Source: Peromyscus leucopus
Lineage: Eukaryota > Chordata > Mammalia > Rodentia > Cricetidae
Direction: 5' to 3'
Assembly: GCF_004664715.2 (NCBI RefSeq)
Contig: NC_051073.1
Span: 66,182,164-66,246,163 of the forward strand
Length of the DNA: 64,000 nucleotides
The translations under genes and the position numbers were made by a program. The notes below the pieces were generated by a model. The model did not search any database. It was given only the letters and a program-made list of their open reading frames with translations, and had not been told where the DNA came from. Shown one piece after another: positions 20,640-31,497 of this stretch. Every line of letters starts with the position of its first letter. Position 1 is the stretch's first letter.

Positions 20640-22261
20640 GAATGGAGGGAGGCTATTGACGATGTCCACCATGGAAAAGAGCTTTGGCTATCTTTGTTTT
20701 GGCCTTTGGATAATTTAGCTAATTTATATTTCAAAATTCAATAAAACAACTTCAAAGTCAGTTACCGACATAGAGATTATATAGCAGCTGGTGCCAGGCC
20801 TGAACCAAAGGCTCCTGATCCTGTACCCAGATTGCCATGGCGTCCAAGCCTGAGATATGTCAGCCTCTGCTGAGGTCTGGCTAGCCTCCTTGCTTCTCTG
20901 CTGCATCCCATTTCTGTCACTCACTGCCACTTCAGAGATTGCACTTGTCACCAGCTCACACCAGCTGGAGCATGAGTTCATGCATAACAAGGAACTTTGC
21001 GGGCAGGGGGTGGGGAGAATGTCACAATTTTCACTTAAGTTCACCCTGCCGTGAGCAAAGGAGGAGAAGATCATCATACTCGCTGTCAGCTAAGGTGGGT
21101 AAGAGGGTGACAATCAGGGCACTTTTCTGACCCGCAGACACAGCAATGGTGTAAATCAGATGTTCTTTCTTGATCCTCATAGCCTACTGGAAGTGGTCCC
21201 ACCTGGAGGTTACAGATGAGTTACCAATACCTTCTTGGCAGCAGGTAGGGCTTAGGCCTGATGTGGGAATGAGGCAGGATATGACCTGAGCTCTGACACC
21301 ATCCTTGACTTCAACAAAATGGCCAGCGTGCTCACTCTGGCCCAGAGAAAGCCACAAAGCAAGCAAAGGCCTTCCATGTTGGAGCCAAGCCCCACTTGCT
21401 GTGGACACCTAGGCCACCTCAAGCAGAGGTCTGGACTTAGCCAGCAGCCTAGGAACAAGGCCCATGCTGCAGGCTGTCACATCCATCACCTGGACTGCCA
21501 CCAAATTTGCTTTGCTTCCAGCTTCATAGAGCTCAGATCCCTGCCAGCCACCCAGATACTGCTCCTGGGTCACGGATGGTGGTGTCATCTGGGGGCACAT
21601 CTATACAGAAGCTCTCCACTCATACTCCAGTTTCATCACAAGCTCAAACCCATGATGAAGCTAGCCATGCCAGGAGATCAGCGGGAGAGAGGAGACAGTG
21701 GCAGAGCCACGCGGTTCTAAAACCAGGTCTCCACTTGGCTGGTTTCTGCCTGGGTCTCTGAAGATGCCTGGAGTGAATGCAGAAGAAAATATGAACCAGC
21801 AGCCGGGACAAGGAGACTCCACTCTGAAGTCTGAAACGGGAACAGAAGGTCAGATCGGAGATAACTGGGGCCACCAGTCAGATGTCTTTTTACAGTGTCT
21901 CCATCCTATTGTGAACACATGGGATTTGGCCACCAGGAGAGAGAGATAGGGTTGCTTTTGAGGGCTGCAGAAGCCTGTTATTTTATCCTTGCTCTTGAAT
22001 GACAACCTCTTCAGCTCTCTCAAGAGAGCCCTGGGCCCAGATTCCAGGCAGTCCTGCTGGCCTGGCTCCCACTGGCCCCTCCCTGGGAAGGCTCTGATCT
22101 CCTGCCCAGCTAGCTCCCTGCAGACTCCAGGGTTAACATGATGTAGGCATTGGGTCCGCTTTGACCTTATGGGGCGCTGCCTTCTGTTCAGCAGATGTGG
22201 TACTTTGGTCATCTTCTCTTAGGCCTTCAGGACAGAGGGGTAGGCTGTGTGTCCCTCTCTT
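20640..22261. other. Single-copy DNA, no recognised feature
   Basis: Open frames of up to 133 codons on both strands overlap each other without domain features. No SINE, LTR or simple repeat seen. Confidence 0.5.
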
Positions 22262-22672
22262 AGTCAAGTTTTCTATTGCTGCAAAGAGACACCACGACCA
22301 CGGCCACTCTTATAAAGGAAAACATTTGATTGGGGCTGGCTTACAGTTCAAAGGTGCAGCCCATTATCGTCATGGCGGGAAGCAAGGCAGCACACAGGCA
22401 GACATGGTGCTTGCTGGAAAAGGAGCTGAGAGTTCCACATCTTGATCCACAGGCAGCAGAAGCAGCTGTGTCATATCATATTGAGCATGGCTTGCACAAG
22501 GGAGACCTAGAAGCCCACCCCCCACAGTGACACACTTCCTTCCAACAAAGCCACACCTACTCCAACAAAGCCACACCTACTCCAACAAAGCCACACCTAC
22601 TCCAACCAAGCCACACCTCCTAATAGTGCCACTCCCCAAGGGGGCCATTTTCTTTCAAACTACCACAGTCCC
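22262..22672 (+). repeat. Dispersed rodent repeat (family name uncertain)
   Basis: Begins TTTTCTATTGCTGCAAAGAG and contains CATTATCGTCATGGCGGGAA, CATCTTGATCCACAGGCAGC and CCTAATAGTGCCACTCCC. I recognise this as a common rodent interspersed repeat. Related sequence occurs at about 40262-40350. It carries a 20-bp tandem array. Confidence 0.7.
22541..22620 (+). repeat. Four tandem 20-bp units
   Basis: TCCAACAAAGCCACACCTAC is repeated exactly three times and a fourth time with two changes. Confidence 0.95.
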
Positions 22673-23694
22673 CTAGGCTCTGTTCTATGCCTTGTTGGGT
22701 ATTGGAACTGCCTTGACCCATGACTCTGGAGGCTCACAGAAGAGCTTGGACTATTTTTTTTTTTTTTTTTGCTACTCTAACTGAAAGTTTGAGACGATGC
22801 AATTTATTCAGAGAAGAAATTTATTACTTAGACTTCTGGAAGCTTAGAAGCCCAAGGTTTAAGGCTATATCTGGGGACAGTCCTCTTGCTAGTAGTGACT
22901 CTGTGTAGTGACACATTCAGGAGACATAATGGCTTGGACAAGAGACCCTTCAGATAACCTTCAACCCATGAATGAGCAAGTCTGTTCATGTGAGCCTCTG
23001 GAAGACCCACCAGGACCTGTATCTCAATACCTCACAGTGGGGATTGTATGTCAGCTTGAGTTTGGGCAGGGACAATGGCACCATAGCTTGGTATAACCGA
23101 GAATCCATCTAGGTCTGGTCAAAGGTGTACTCCTCTAGGAAGCCAGCTCCAGTCACCCACAGCCACCAGCATAGAGTGCACTCTCCCTCCTCTTGGTCCA
23201 TTGCATTTTGAACTCTTCAGGTGACCCGTGGGAACCTGCTGTGTGTTGAAATTCGATTATGCGTGCATATGTACCATCAACCTTGAGCTTTAGTAAAGGT
23301 TTCCTGGGTGAGTGAGTGAAAGGACAGATACGGTCCTTGTCATGTGTTTCTGTCGCCCTGCACACCTACAAGGGAAGACCTTCCTTCCATTTACTCAGGA
23401 GCACTCATTACCACCTCCGTATGCTGGGCCCTGCTCTTGGTTACAGATGGTAACAAAGCCGCACACCCCCAAGGAATTACAGTTAAGGGGAAAACAAAGC
23501 AAAGTCACACAAGGCAAGGACGGAAAGCAGACAGACAGACAGATGGCAGCAGCCGCAGAGACATGTAGAAGACCTCAGGCAGGGGCATGACAGGGAACCA
23601 GTGTGAGTGGGGCAGAGTAAGTGAAGGACAGAGTCGGAAGAAGGGAGGGCCATGAGTCCTGCGGGACACAGTGGGTGTTAGTGGAACAGGAAGC
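22673..23694. other. Single-copy DNA, no recognised feature
   Basis: A T19 run lies near 22754-22772. No gene or repeat otherwise recognised. Confidence 0.45.
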
Positions 23695-24062
23695 TGTTGG
23701 GTGGTATTTTGTTTGTGTTCTGACAAAGAAAGCTTGTCTGGAGACCAGAGGGTGGAGCTAGCTACAAGTAAACCATAGAGGCCAGGCAGTGGTGGCACAC
23801 ACCTTTAATCTCAGCACCTGGAGGATCATGTCTTTGATCCCAGCACTAGGGAGGCTCACGCCTTTAATCCCAGTACTAGGGAGGTAGAGATAGTAATATA
23901 AGGTGGGTGGAGACAGGATCTCGCCCCCTTTAGGTCTGAGGATCCGGAGAGGTAAGAAGTCCCTAGTGGCTGCTCCTTTGCTTCTCTGATCTTTCAGGTT
24001 ATTACCCTGATATTTGACTCCTGGTTTTTATTGAAAGACTAAATAGACTGATGCTTCAGGAA
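23695..24062 (+). mobile_element. Composite LTR-like rodent repeat with B1-head units
   Basis: Head GGTATTTTGTTTGTGTTCTG, then GCTTGTCTGGAGACCAGAGG. Three B1-like CTTTAATCCCAGCACT...GGGAGG units follow at 23778-23890. The tail has ATCTTTCAGGTTATTACCC and CTGGTTTTTATTGAAAGACT. A second copy lies at 62.9 kb. The name is uncertain. Confidence 0.65.
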
Positions 24063-24099
24063 GCTACGGTGTGTTGTCTGCTGCGTCATGGCATGGAGG

Positions 24100-24300
24100 A
24101 GGGAGGGCAAGCTCTCCATGTTGTCCACCAGCTGCTCTGCCATTGACAACTCATACCAGGGGCATCAACGCTGATCTACTCCTGAGACTCAGCCCTCAGG
24201 GCCCCATTACTGCATAGGGGCCTCAGCTCTCAACATGTGCACTGGGGGCTAAGACTCCAAAACATGCTTTCGAGGGGACATTCAAACTCCAGCAGAAGTC
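24100..24300 (-). mobile_element. Probable MaLR LTR fragment (THE1/MST-like), minus strand
   Basis: ATGTGCACTGGGGGCTAAGA and CGAGGGGACATTCAAACTCC resemble the reverse of the MaLR 5' part. Diverged. Confidence 0.4.
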
Positions 24301-24750
24301 TAGACTGTAGGATAGACTCCATCATGCCACCTGCAATATGTGCATGTGCTGATTTTCAGAACCCGTGAACATTATATGGAAACGGGGTTGGATACGTGAT
24401 TGAGTTAAAGACCTGGCAATGAGGGAACTCTTCTTGATGGTCATGGTGTGACTTCAAGTGATCTTGTTAGAAAGGGATGGAAGATGAGTAAAATTCAGAG
24501 GAGGGGATGCGATGATGGAGTCAGAGGTTAGAGTGATGTGGCTACATGACAAGGAACTTGGGCAGCCTCTTAAAGTTGGAAGAAGTCAAGAATGGACTCT
24601 CTGCAAACCCTCCAAAGAAAGCTTTGTCAACACATTGATTTTTAATTCCATAAGACTTCTGATCTACAGAATTGTAAGATGCAGACTCAATGTTGCCTTA
24701 AGCCAATAATGTAGTAGCTTGTCACAGCAGCAGAAAGAAACTAAAGGAAC
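24301..24750 (+). mobile_element. Ancient MLT1-type MaLR LTR
   Basis: CAGAGGTTAGAGTGATGTGG, CTACATGACAAGGAACTTGG, AGACTTCTGATCTACAGAAT and TGTCACAGCAGCAGAAAGAA appear in MLT1 order. Confidence 0.65.
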
Positions 24751-24951
24751 TAAAGAGGTGTAAGTTTGGGGCCATATAAAACCCGTGAGAACCGTGAAGT
24801 CACCATAGGAACAAGTATGGACAGAGAAGAGGTCAAAACACAGAGAACTGGGGTTGGGATGACAAGGAGGATGAGCAGAAGTGAGGGGACAGGATGTGCT
24901 GTCTGGGGATAATCGGGAAAGTGTGGTATCCAGATCACGGGAAAATATACT

Positions 24952-25092
24952 GGGGCTGGAGAGATAGCTCAGTGGCTAAGAGCACTGGCTGCTCTTCCAG
25001 AGGACCCAGGTTCAATTGCCAGCACCCACATGGCAGTTCACGATTGCCTATAACTCCAGTTCTAGAGGACCTGCATCACAAATACATCTGAT
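24952..25092 (+). repeat. B2/B3 SINE, 3'-truncated
   Basis: GGGGCTGGAGAGATAGCTCA head and CAGCACCCACATGGCAGTTC body; the usual A-rich tail is missing. Confidence 0.9.
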
Positions 25093-25274
25093 AGGACAGT
25101 AATAGCTGCTGAATACACAGTGCTCACAGTGATGCCGTCACCAGGAACCCATTTGGGAAAGCTGTGTCTGTTCCTGCGACAAAGAGAAGTTGTGAGGACT
25201 TTCTAGAAAGCAACCCTTGATGGAATCTGCACCTGTATCTTCCTAAGTATTTTTAAAAAAAAAAGTCTCTTTCT

Positions 25275-25412
25275 CACTGAGTATGCTGGGCACTTAATCC
25301 TAGCACTCAGGAGGCAGAGGCAGGAAGATTGCCAAAGATTCAAGGTCAGCCCGTCTCTGTAATGACTTCTACAACAGCTCCGGTCTCCATCTCAGTTAAA
25401 AAAAAAAAAAAT
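25275..25412 (+). repeat. Diverged B1-type SINE with A-tail
   Basis: GCTGGGCACTTAATCCTAGC, GGAGGCAGAGGCAGGAAGAT, then a poly(A) run at about 25399-25411. Confidence 0.7.
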
Positions 25413-25518
25413 GAAGGACCATCCCAAACTCAAATACAACTTTCATCTAGGACATAGCAAGAATTGTGGACTGTTTGTTTCTCTATCTAATGAGTTGCAG
25501 ATGAATCTCTCCCGGGGG

Positions 25519-25560
25519 GAGGCTGATTTACCTAGTCAGAGGCTGATTTATCTAGTCAGA
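25519..25560. repeat. Two tandem 20-bp units
   Basis: GAGGCTGATTTACCTAGTCA is followed by GAGGCTGATTTATCTAGTCA. Surrounding bases 25413-25900 are otherwise unrecognised. Confidence 0.9.
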
Positions 25561-25906
25561 GACTAGATATGGACTCCTGAAATCATGACCCTCCCAACAT
25601 AGGGGTTCCCTAGAAAAGCTCTAAGAAACATCTTTTTTTTCCCCTGTCAAACACTATAAAACTTGTGTTCATGACAAAAAGTTAAAATCCTTTTATCTCC
25701 TCACCTTGTAAAATATTTATGCAAATGTTTTAAAGCTCCCACCCCAATTAAAACTTTGTTTACACAGACTCTGCTTCATTCTCAGAACTTAAGTGACTTA
25801 AGTGGCCCACGCCTTCTCCCTTACCTTCATTTCTGCAACTATTTTAAAACTAGCCAACTATGAAATATGGTGAGGTTGGGCCCCAGCCACTGGGGAAAAG
25901 GCACAG

Positions 25907-26269
25907 TGTTGCTGGAGGGCTTCTCTCCAGGTTCCCCAAGCCCCGCAGTCCCACAATCCACTTATAAAACAATCACTCAGACGCTTATATCACTTATAAA
26001 CTGTATGGCCATGGCAGGCTTCTTGTTAACTGTTCTTTTATCTTAAATTAACCCATTTCTATAAATCTATACCTTGCCACGTGGCTGGTGGCTTACCAGA
26101 GTCTCTACATGCTGCTTGTCCTGGCGGTGGCTGCAGTGTCTCTCCTCCAGCCTTCCGCTTCCCAGAATTCTCCTCTCTCCTTGTCCCACCTACTTCCTGC
26201 CTGGCCACCTACTTCCTGCCTGGTCACTGGCCATCAGTGTTTTATTTATATAGAATGATATCCACATCA
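25907..26269 (-). mobile_element. Solo LTR, class II (ERVK-like), minus strand, with 6-bp target duplication
   Basis: 363 bp, reading + strand TGTTGC...CATCA, so TG...CA on the minus strand. GCACAG occurs immediately before (25901-25906) and after (26270-26275), a perfect 6-bp target duplication as ERVK-type integration makes. Shared family landmarks are TTAAATTAACCCATTTCTAT, GCCACGTGGC and TCCCAGAATTCTCCTCTC. On the minus strand an ATAAATAAAA-type element follows the 5' end. A local duplication of CCTACTTCCTGCCTGG lies near 26190-26222. Confidence 0.8.
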
Positions 26270-26275
26270 GCACAG

Positions 26276-26394
26276 TCTCCACCTGAGTTGACTTCCGGCC
26301 CCATGTGCTTGCTCTTCCACTTTTGTGAGATGTTCACCCTTCTGACCAGAAGTAACAATTTGCCTTGTGCAGACTATAAATGGATGAATCTCTC
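26276..26394. other. Spacer between LTR copies
   Basis: Short stretch without recognised repeat or gene signature. Confidence 0.4.
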
Positions 26395-26500
26395 CCACCT
26401 GCTTGTTCCCAAATAACCATTCAGAGGCTTATATTAATTATAAATGTTTGGCCAATGGCTCAGGCTTATTACTAGCTAGCTCTTACATCTTAAATTAACT
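26395..26500 (-). mobile_element. Left part of an older LTR, split from 29434-29668
   Basis: Reads CAGAGGCTTATATTAATTAT through CTTACATCTTAAATTAACT on the + strand, then stops at the edge of a 2.9-kb inserted block. The missing remainder, starting TTAACCCACTTCTATT, is found at 29434. Confidence 0.7.
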
Positions 26501-26877
26501 TGTAAGCGGAAGCTTCTCAGTCCTGCCCAGCCCTGTGGTCCCATAGCCACTTATAAAATAATCACTCAGAGGCTTATATTAAGCCTCTGGCTTAATATGG
26601 CTTCAGCTTCTTGCTAGCTAGCTCTTTCATCTAAAATTAACCCATTCCTATTAATTTATATGTTGCCACATGGACGTGGTATTACTGGTCTGCTGGCATC
26701 TTGTTACTTCTTTGGCAGTGGCTCATGTCTCTCTCAACTCTGCCCTTCTTCTCTCTGTATCTCTGCTTGGATTTACCACCTGGCTGTAAGCTTTCTTGCC
26801 ATTGGCCAAAACAGCTTTATTTATTATCCAATAGGAGCCACACATATTCACAATATACAGAAAGACATCCCACAGCA
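26501..26877 (-). mobile_element. 3' LTR of the ERVK-like block
   Basis: 377 bp from TGTAAGCGG to CCCACAGCA (+ strand reading). It shares the family landmarks seen in the solo LTRs at 25.9, 30.1 and 39.5 kb. On the minus strand the TG start directly follows a polypurine tract. Confidence 0.75.
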
Positions 26878-26890
26878 CTTCCCCTTTTCT
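26878..26890 (-). other. Polypurine tract
   Basis: Minus strand AGAAAAGGGGAAG lies immediately before the LTR start TGCTGTGGGATG. This is where plus-strand DNA priming occurs in retroelements. A closely similar tract precedes the LTR at 30.4 kb. Confidence 0.75.
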
Positions 26891-29118
26891 GGATAATCAA
26901 AAAGAAAGGCTTGAACATTAACATAGTAAAATTATATATAACAAGACAGTTATCAAGCAAGAATTACAGTTACAATATCTAGTCTATTTATATTTGGCAA
27001 AATTAAAGAAAATATTCTATCATCTATCCTATTTTTGTGAGTCTAAAGTTTTATATCTAATTTATCTTTTATCATGACTAAGGAAAACTATATCTAGTCT
27101 TCAACTCCATCAAAGACCCCAGAAGGATATAATATTACCTGAGTAAACAGGAAGTGCATGGCAAGCAACTTCCATAATTCTGGAAATGACAGAGACATCT
27201 GGCTGCCTGGACAGTCATCCCAAGTTCCTCTGTAACATTGGGGCATCTATCTTCAGCCTACAGATCTAGAGTCTCTGGCATAGCTTTCAGTGAAGTGGGA
27301 AATTATAAAGACTGTTCTGCCCATTATGGAAAAGTTTGTCAGTCACTTCTCCCTATATCCCGTAGAATATCTGACAGTTTCTTCTGCAAAGCAGGAAACT
27401 GAAGGACCATTTAGCCTTGCAAAGTTCAGTGGTCACCTTTCTATGGGTCCTGCATGTCCAGTTTATACAGCATCCTGTCAAGCAATTGAGGAAAGAGTAC
27501 TTTTTTGCCCAGTGGCTAACTTTTGCCACAAAGAAAGCAAACTCCACATTGAGTTTCTTCAATGCCCATCATCCTCTTTGAAATAATTGGTGCTGCCAGG
27601 AGCAGATGTGTCTTACTGTCCAGAAAAATCTAAGTTTTTAAAACATTTAAATGCCATATTCTGTAGGTCTTTGAAGTGTTTGAAGATCATCTATCTAATT
27701 GAAGTATATCTTTGTATACCTAAAAACTTAACTAACAAGACTAAAAGTTTGATTATCATAGATGATTATTAATCTTTATTTCTTAGTATATATTACAATT
27801 TTAAATGAGTTGCATGAACATAATACCTTAAACAAGAATAGAAGTATAAATACAGTAAAATAAAATTGACCTTAAATTTGTATTAATAAACCAATATTCA
27901 TACCAATGTAAAGTATTTTGAGATTAACAGGTTTTTTTTGGATTAAAGTAGATTTAATAATTTACATTTTTCTTATCATTTCTATATCCTATCTTCCTTT
28001 CTTCTTTTAGAAAGAGCTTGACTATGGCCAATAACAATTTATAACCAATCTCCTAAACAAAGGCAAACATCCATAATTCATTTTGGGGGAATGGGGGTGG
28101 GGAATGTGGGCATAGTCCTCTAGGCTACTTGTTGCTGATTGGGAATGCTGTTAATCTTATAGGGATCCTGAGGAAATTCAAGGTAATGGTCAAGTCCTGG
28201 GGAGACCAGCTATAGTCTTTATTGATAGATACCATCTGTCAAGGTTCAGGAGGTCTCATTTGATCAAATCTGATCCATATTAACCTGGAACAAATCCATA
28301 GCCTCTTGCTTCACGTGGAAACAAAAGCAGAGCCTTCTTTCCAAAAATAACATATCCTTAGACCTAAAATTTGAAGTCAAGATACCTTTAAAATAAATAT
28401 ATTAGTTTAACTCAGCAGCCTTTACAATAAAATGTCTCTCTCCAGTTAAAAAATCTCAAAGACAACATAACCCAGACTCTGTGTAATTTTCATCTTTACG
28501 TGGCTTATTATATTTTTTATATATCATTTTATTTTTTAAGACTTTATTTTATTTTTATGACTGTCTATATCCCTTCTCTTCTCCCTCTCAAGTCTACATA
28601 CCTTTTTACACACAATGTAAACTGTTTAGAATTTTATTCCATCTGAATCTGTCTTCTTGTGCATCTATAATCCTTTTCTGCCCAGGAGAGATTTCAGACT
28701 GTTAAGCTTCATGGCTAGGACCCAATCTGCAGCTTTGTCTGCTGACCCTGCCCTATTCGGCTTCCCAACATGGTGGAGGTATGCCTACCACCAGCTCTGG
28801 GAAGCAGTGGCTCTCTGCCTCCATCAAGCAGTATGTAGCCCAGAAACCTTTTTTTCTCTTGTCTGTACTAGCAAAAGCTAAATCTCCACGCAGCATGCTG
28901 CATGGCTTAGAGATACCTCTTGTGTACCGTGACAGGAATCTGCCATGCTGTAGGTCAAGCCCACATGCCCAGAACCCACCATGCTGTAGGTCAAGCCTGC
29001 ACACCGAGGAAGCATCTCTGTATCACAACTCGCATGAGAGACACAACTAGGAAGCTATTCTTGGCTCTGTTTTAGAACCCTTTTTTAAAGCTTCCTTGGG
29101 TTTTAGGTGGAAATTTGT
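26891..29118 (-). mobile_element. Internal region of the ERVK-like block, non-coding
   Basis: The part next to the polypurine tract (26891-27000) is shared with the element at 30.43/31.50 kb, including TTAACATAGTAAAATTA and CAGTTATCAAGCAAG, so both belong to one family. No open frame on the minus strand is long enough for a retroviral protein. GCATGCTGTAGGTCAAGC-type sequence is duplicated near 28943-28998. Confidence 0.6.
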
Positions 29119-29136
29119 GCCCCATGCTGGGCGCCA
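29119..29136 (-). other. Retroviral primer-binding site, tRNA-Lys type
   Basis: Minus strand TGGCGCCCAGCATGGGGC fits the tRNA-Lys(1,2) primer site of class II retroviruses at 16 of 18 positions. It lies five bases inside the LTR end (CA at 29142-29143). Confidence 0.75.
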
Positions 29137-29141
29137 GATAC

Positions 29142-29433
29142 TGTGAGAAATCAAATAGGAGTCTACTTAAAGAGTATTAGGGAAATTTATTAGGATAAAT
29201 TGAGGAAATACACTCACAAATAGAGAACCAAGTAGATAGCTGAAGTTGTCCTCTGATCTGACCGGGAGTGAATCCACCTGGCAGTTCGATCTTACCAGGA
29301 AGCAAGAAACAGGTAGAAGGGGCCTCATGACCCCTTTTCCTTTCCTTTTAAGAGGTTACATACAACGGCAAGAAGCACCACCTCCTTTGGGCCATATAGC
29401 CCAAGGTTATGGGCAGAGCAAATACCACCACAT
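29142..29433 (-). mobile_element. 5' LTR-like end of the ERVK-like block
   Basis: On the minus strand it begins TGTGGTGGTATTTGC, has a poly(A) signal AATAAA (complement of 29187-29192) and ends TTTCTCACA just before the primer site. It is not visibly related to the 3' LTR at 26501-26877. Confidence 0.55.
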
Positions 29434-29668
29434 TAACCCACTTCTATTAATCTATTAACACCACATGGCTGTGGTGTTACCGGTCAGCTGGCATCTTACT
29501 CCTTGGGCAGGTGGATGGCATCTGCTTCAACTCCACCTTTCTTTTTCCCTCTATTCAGTTTGGCTTTCCCACCTAGTTATATTCTGCCTGGCTATAGGTC
29601 AAATCAGCTTTATTCATCAACCAATGAGAGCCGCACATGTTCACTGCATACAGAAAGATATCCCACAG
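29434..29668 (-). mobile_element. Right part of the older split LTR
   Basis: Continues the LTR family from TTAACCCACTTCTATT to TATCCCACAG, exactly complementing the fragment at 26395-26500, with TTAAC in common. Confidence 0.7.
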
Positions 29669-29735
29669 TAGTGGATATTTTAACTGGGAAGATGATCTCT
29701 CTCTTTTAAAATGCTAGACTTACTTCTAACAAGGC

Positions 29736-30113
29736 TCACTCCATCCTCTCTGTGGGAATGGCCTTTGTTGCTTCATCAGCCTGTAGCTGTCTCCAGGATG
29801 CCCCATCTCCAGGTGGGTTAGCTTTTGTTTGGGATGTATATTCCTTAGGAACAGACTTCACTAATCTGTCCAATGGTGCCCAGAACACTGCTGCTCCAAA
29901 TGGCATGCATTTGAGCAGGATGCTGGCAGTTTGTGTTTTCTCTATGCCAGCTACTCCTTTGATGATCCTAAGAGGCAGAAGACTGCCCTGGCTCATGCAG
30001 TGGGCCCAGAGTGACAGGCTCAGGCCTCTGAGTTCCTGATTGTCTCTCCATCCTTCCATTTGTAGCCAGAAGTTTTCCTGTCTCTCACCTGGTCCAAAGT
30101 CACTCAGACCCAA
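29736..30113 (-). other. 125-codon open frame of unknown nature between LTRs
   Basis: The frame runs on the minus strand, the same strand as the flanking LTRs. Its first codons overlap the neighbouring LTR (to 30061); the rest lies between LTR copies. Composition is ordinary, with a GIEKTQTASILLKCMPFG segment in the middle and no recognised domain. It could be a relic of ERV internal coding sequence, a fragment of a transposed gene, or a chance frame. There is no evidence of expression. Confidence 0.2.
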
Positions 30114-30412
30114 GTAAACACACAGAGGCTTATATTAATTAAAACTGCTCAGGCTTTGTACTGACTAGCGCTTACACTTAAACTCAGCTCATTTCTGTTA
30201 ATCTATATGTCGCCATGTGTTCCTTGACTTTGCCTGTGCTACTACATGCTGCTCTCTGGACGGCGGGCTGGTATCTGCTGACTCAGCCTTCCTCTTCCCA
30301 GAATTCTCCTTGTCTGCTTCTCCTGCCTATCTTCCTGCCTGGCTACGAGCCAATCAGCATTTTATTTAGCAGTCAATCAGAGCAACACACATTCACAGCA
30401 TATAGAACATCC
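30061..30412 (-). mobile_element. ERVK-like LTR preceded by a polypurine tract
   Basis: 352 bp, + strand TGTAGCC...CACAGCA, same family as the 39.5-kb copy. On the minus strand the polypurine tract AGAAAAGGGAAGG (30425-30413) precedes its TG, so it is a 3' LTR whose internal sequence lies at 30426-30456 and 31483-31650. Confidence 0.75.
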
Positions 30413-30456
30413 CACAGCACCTTCCCTTTTCTGTCTAATCAAAAAAGGAAGGGTTT

Positions 30457-31482
30457 CAGACTCAGAAGGACAAACATAGTATGTACTCACTCATAAATGG
30501 ATACTAAATGTGAGGGAAGGATGGATGGCCAGACTGCAACCCACAACTCCAGAGAGGCTAGCTAACAGGAAAAGACCCTAGGAGGGACACATGGATGACC
30601 CTGTGAAGGAGAAGTGGATGAAATCTACATGAGTAGACTGGGTGTCGGGGGTGGCAGAGGGTGAGGAGTGGGAGATGAGAACATAGGGAAATGGGAGGGT
30701 CAAGCTGGAACAGGGACAGAGTGGGAGGGCAATGAGGAAGATACCATGATAGATGAGGACATCATGGGAATAGGAAGAGGCAGGGTGTTGGGGAGGCTCT
30801 CAGGAATCCACAAGGTTGACCCCACCTTGGTCTGCTGGCAGTGGTCCAGAGGGTGCCTGGACTTGTCTACTCTAGTGACCAACCTAGCAAATAACCTAGT
30901 TGTCATCACAGAGCCTTTGTCCAGTGACTGATGGGGGCAGATACAGAGAGATCCATGGCCAGGTACCAGGCTGAGCTCCAGGAATCCAACTGATGAGAGA
31001 GAGGAGAGATACTGCAGGCGAGGGACATGGAGATCATGATGGGAGGACGTGCAGAGATGACCAGCCACACTAGTGGAAGCCCATGAACTGTGGACTGGTG
31101 GCTGTGAAGCCCCCATGGGACTGGACTAGGCCCTCTGGATATGGAAGACAGTTGTTTGGCTCGAACTGTTTGGGGGGCACCCAGGCAGGGAGATCAGGAT
31201 CTGTCCCTGGTCTATGGGCAGGCTTCTAGAACCCGGTGTCTGTGGTGTGACACCTTGCACAGCCTTGGTGCAGTGGGAAGGGGCTTGGGCCTGCCTAGGT
31301 TCAGTGTGCTGGGCTCTGCTGACTCCCCAGGGGAGACCTCGATTTGGGGCATGTGGGGATACAGAGTGGCTTGGGAAAGAGGGCTGGGGGTGGGAGGAAG
31401 AAGGAAGGGGGATCTGTGGATCTGTGGATAGTATGTGAAGTAGAAAATTTCTTAATAAAGAAAAATGAAAGAAAATACACAC
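30457..31482 (+). mobile_element. 5'-truncated L1 insertion with perfect 15-bp target duplication
   Basis: About 1.03 kb resembling the last part of rodent L1: TATGTACTCACTCATAAATG at the start, a G-rich 3' UTR-like body, and a poly(A) signal AATAAA at 31454-31459 followed by an A-rich tail. AAAAAGGAAGGGTTT is repeated exactly at 30442-30456 and 31483-31497. The insertion splits the internal region of the ERVK-like element, so it is younger than that element. Confidence 0.85.
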
Positions 31483-31497
31483 AAAAAGGAAGGGTTT

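Larger units (their letters stand above)
26501..29433 (-). mobile_element. Provirus-like ERVK block inserted in an older LTR
   Basis: On the minus strand, in order: an LTR-like end (29433-29142), a primer-binding site fitting tRNA-Lys (29136-29119), about 2.2 kb of non-coding internal sequence, a polypurine tract (26890-26878) and an LTR (26877-26501). Both outer ends are TG/CA. TTAACT to the left and TTAACC to the right fit a 6-bp target duplication with one change. The internal region lacks any gag, pol or env frame, so this is a non-autonomous or gutted element. The two end LTRs do not look alike, which is unexpected for one integration. Confidence 0.6.
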
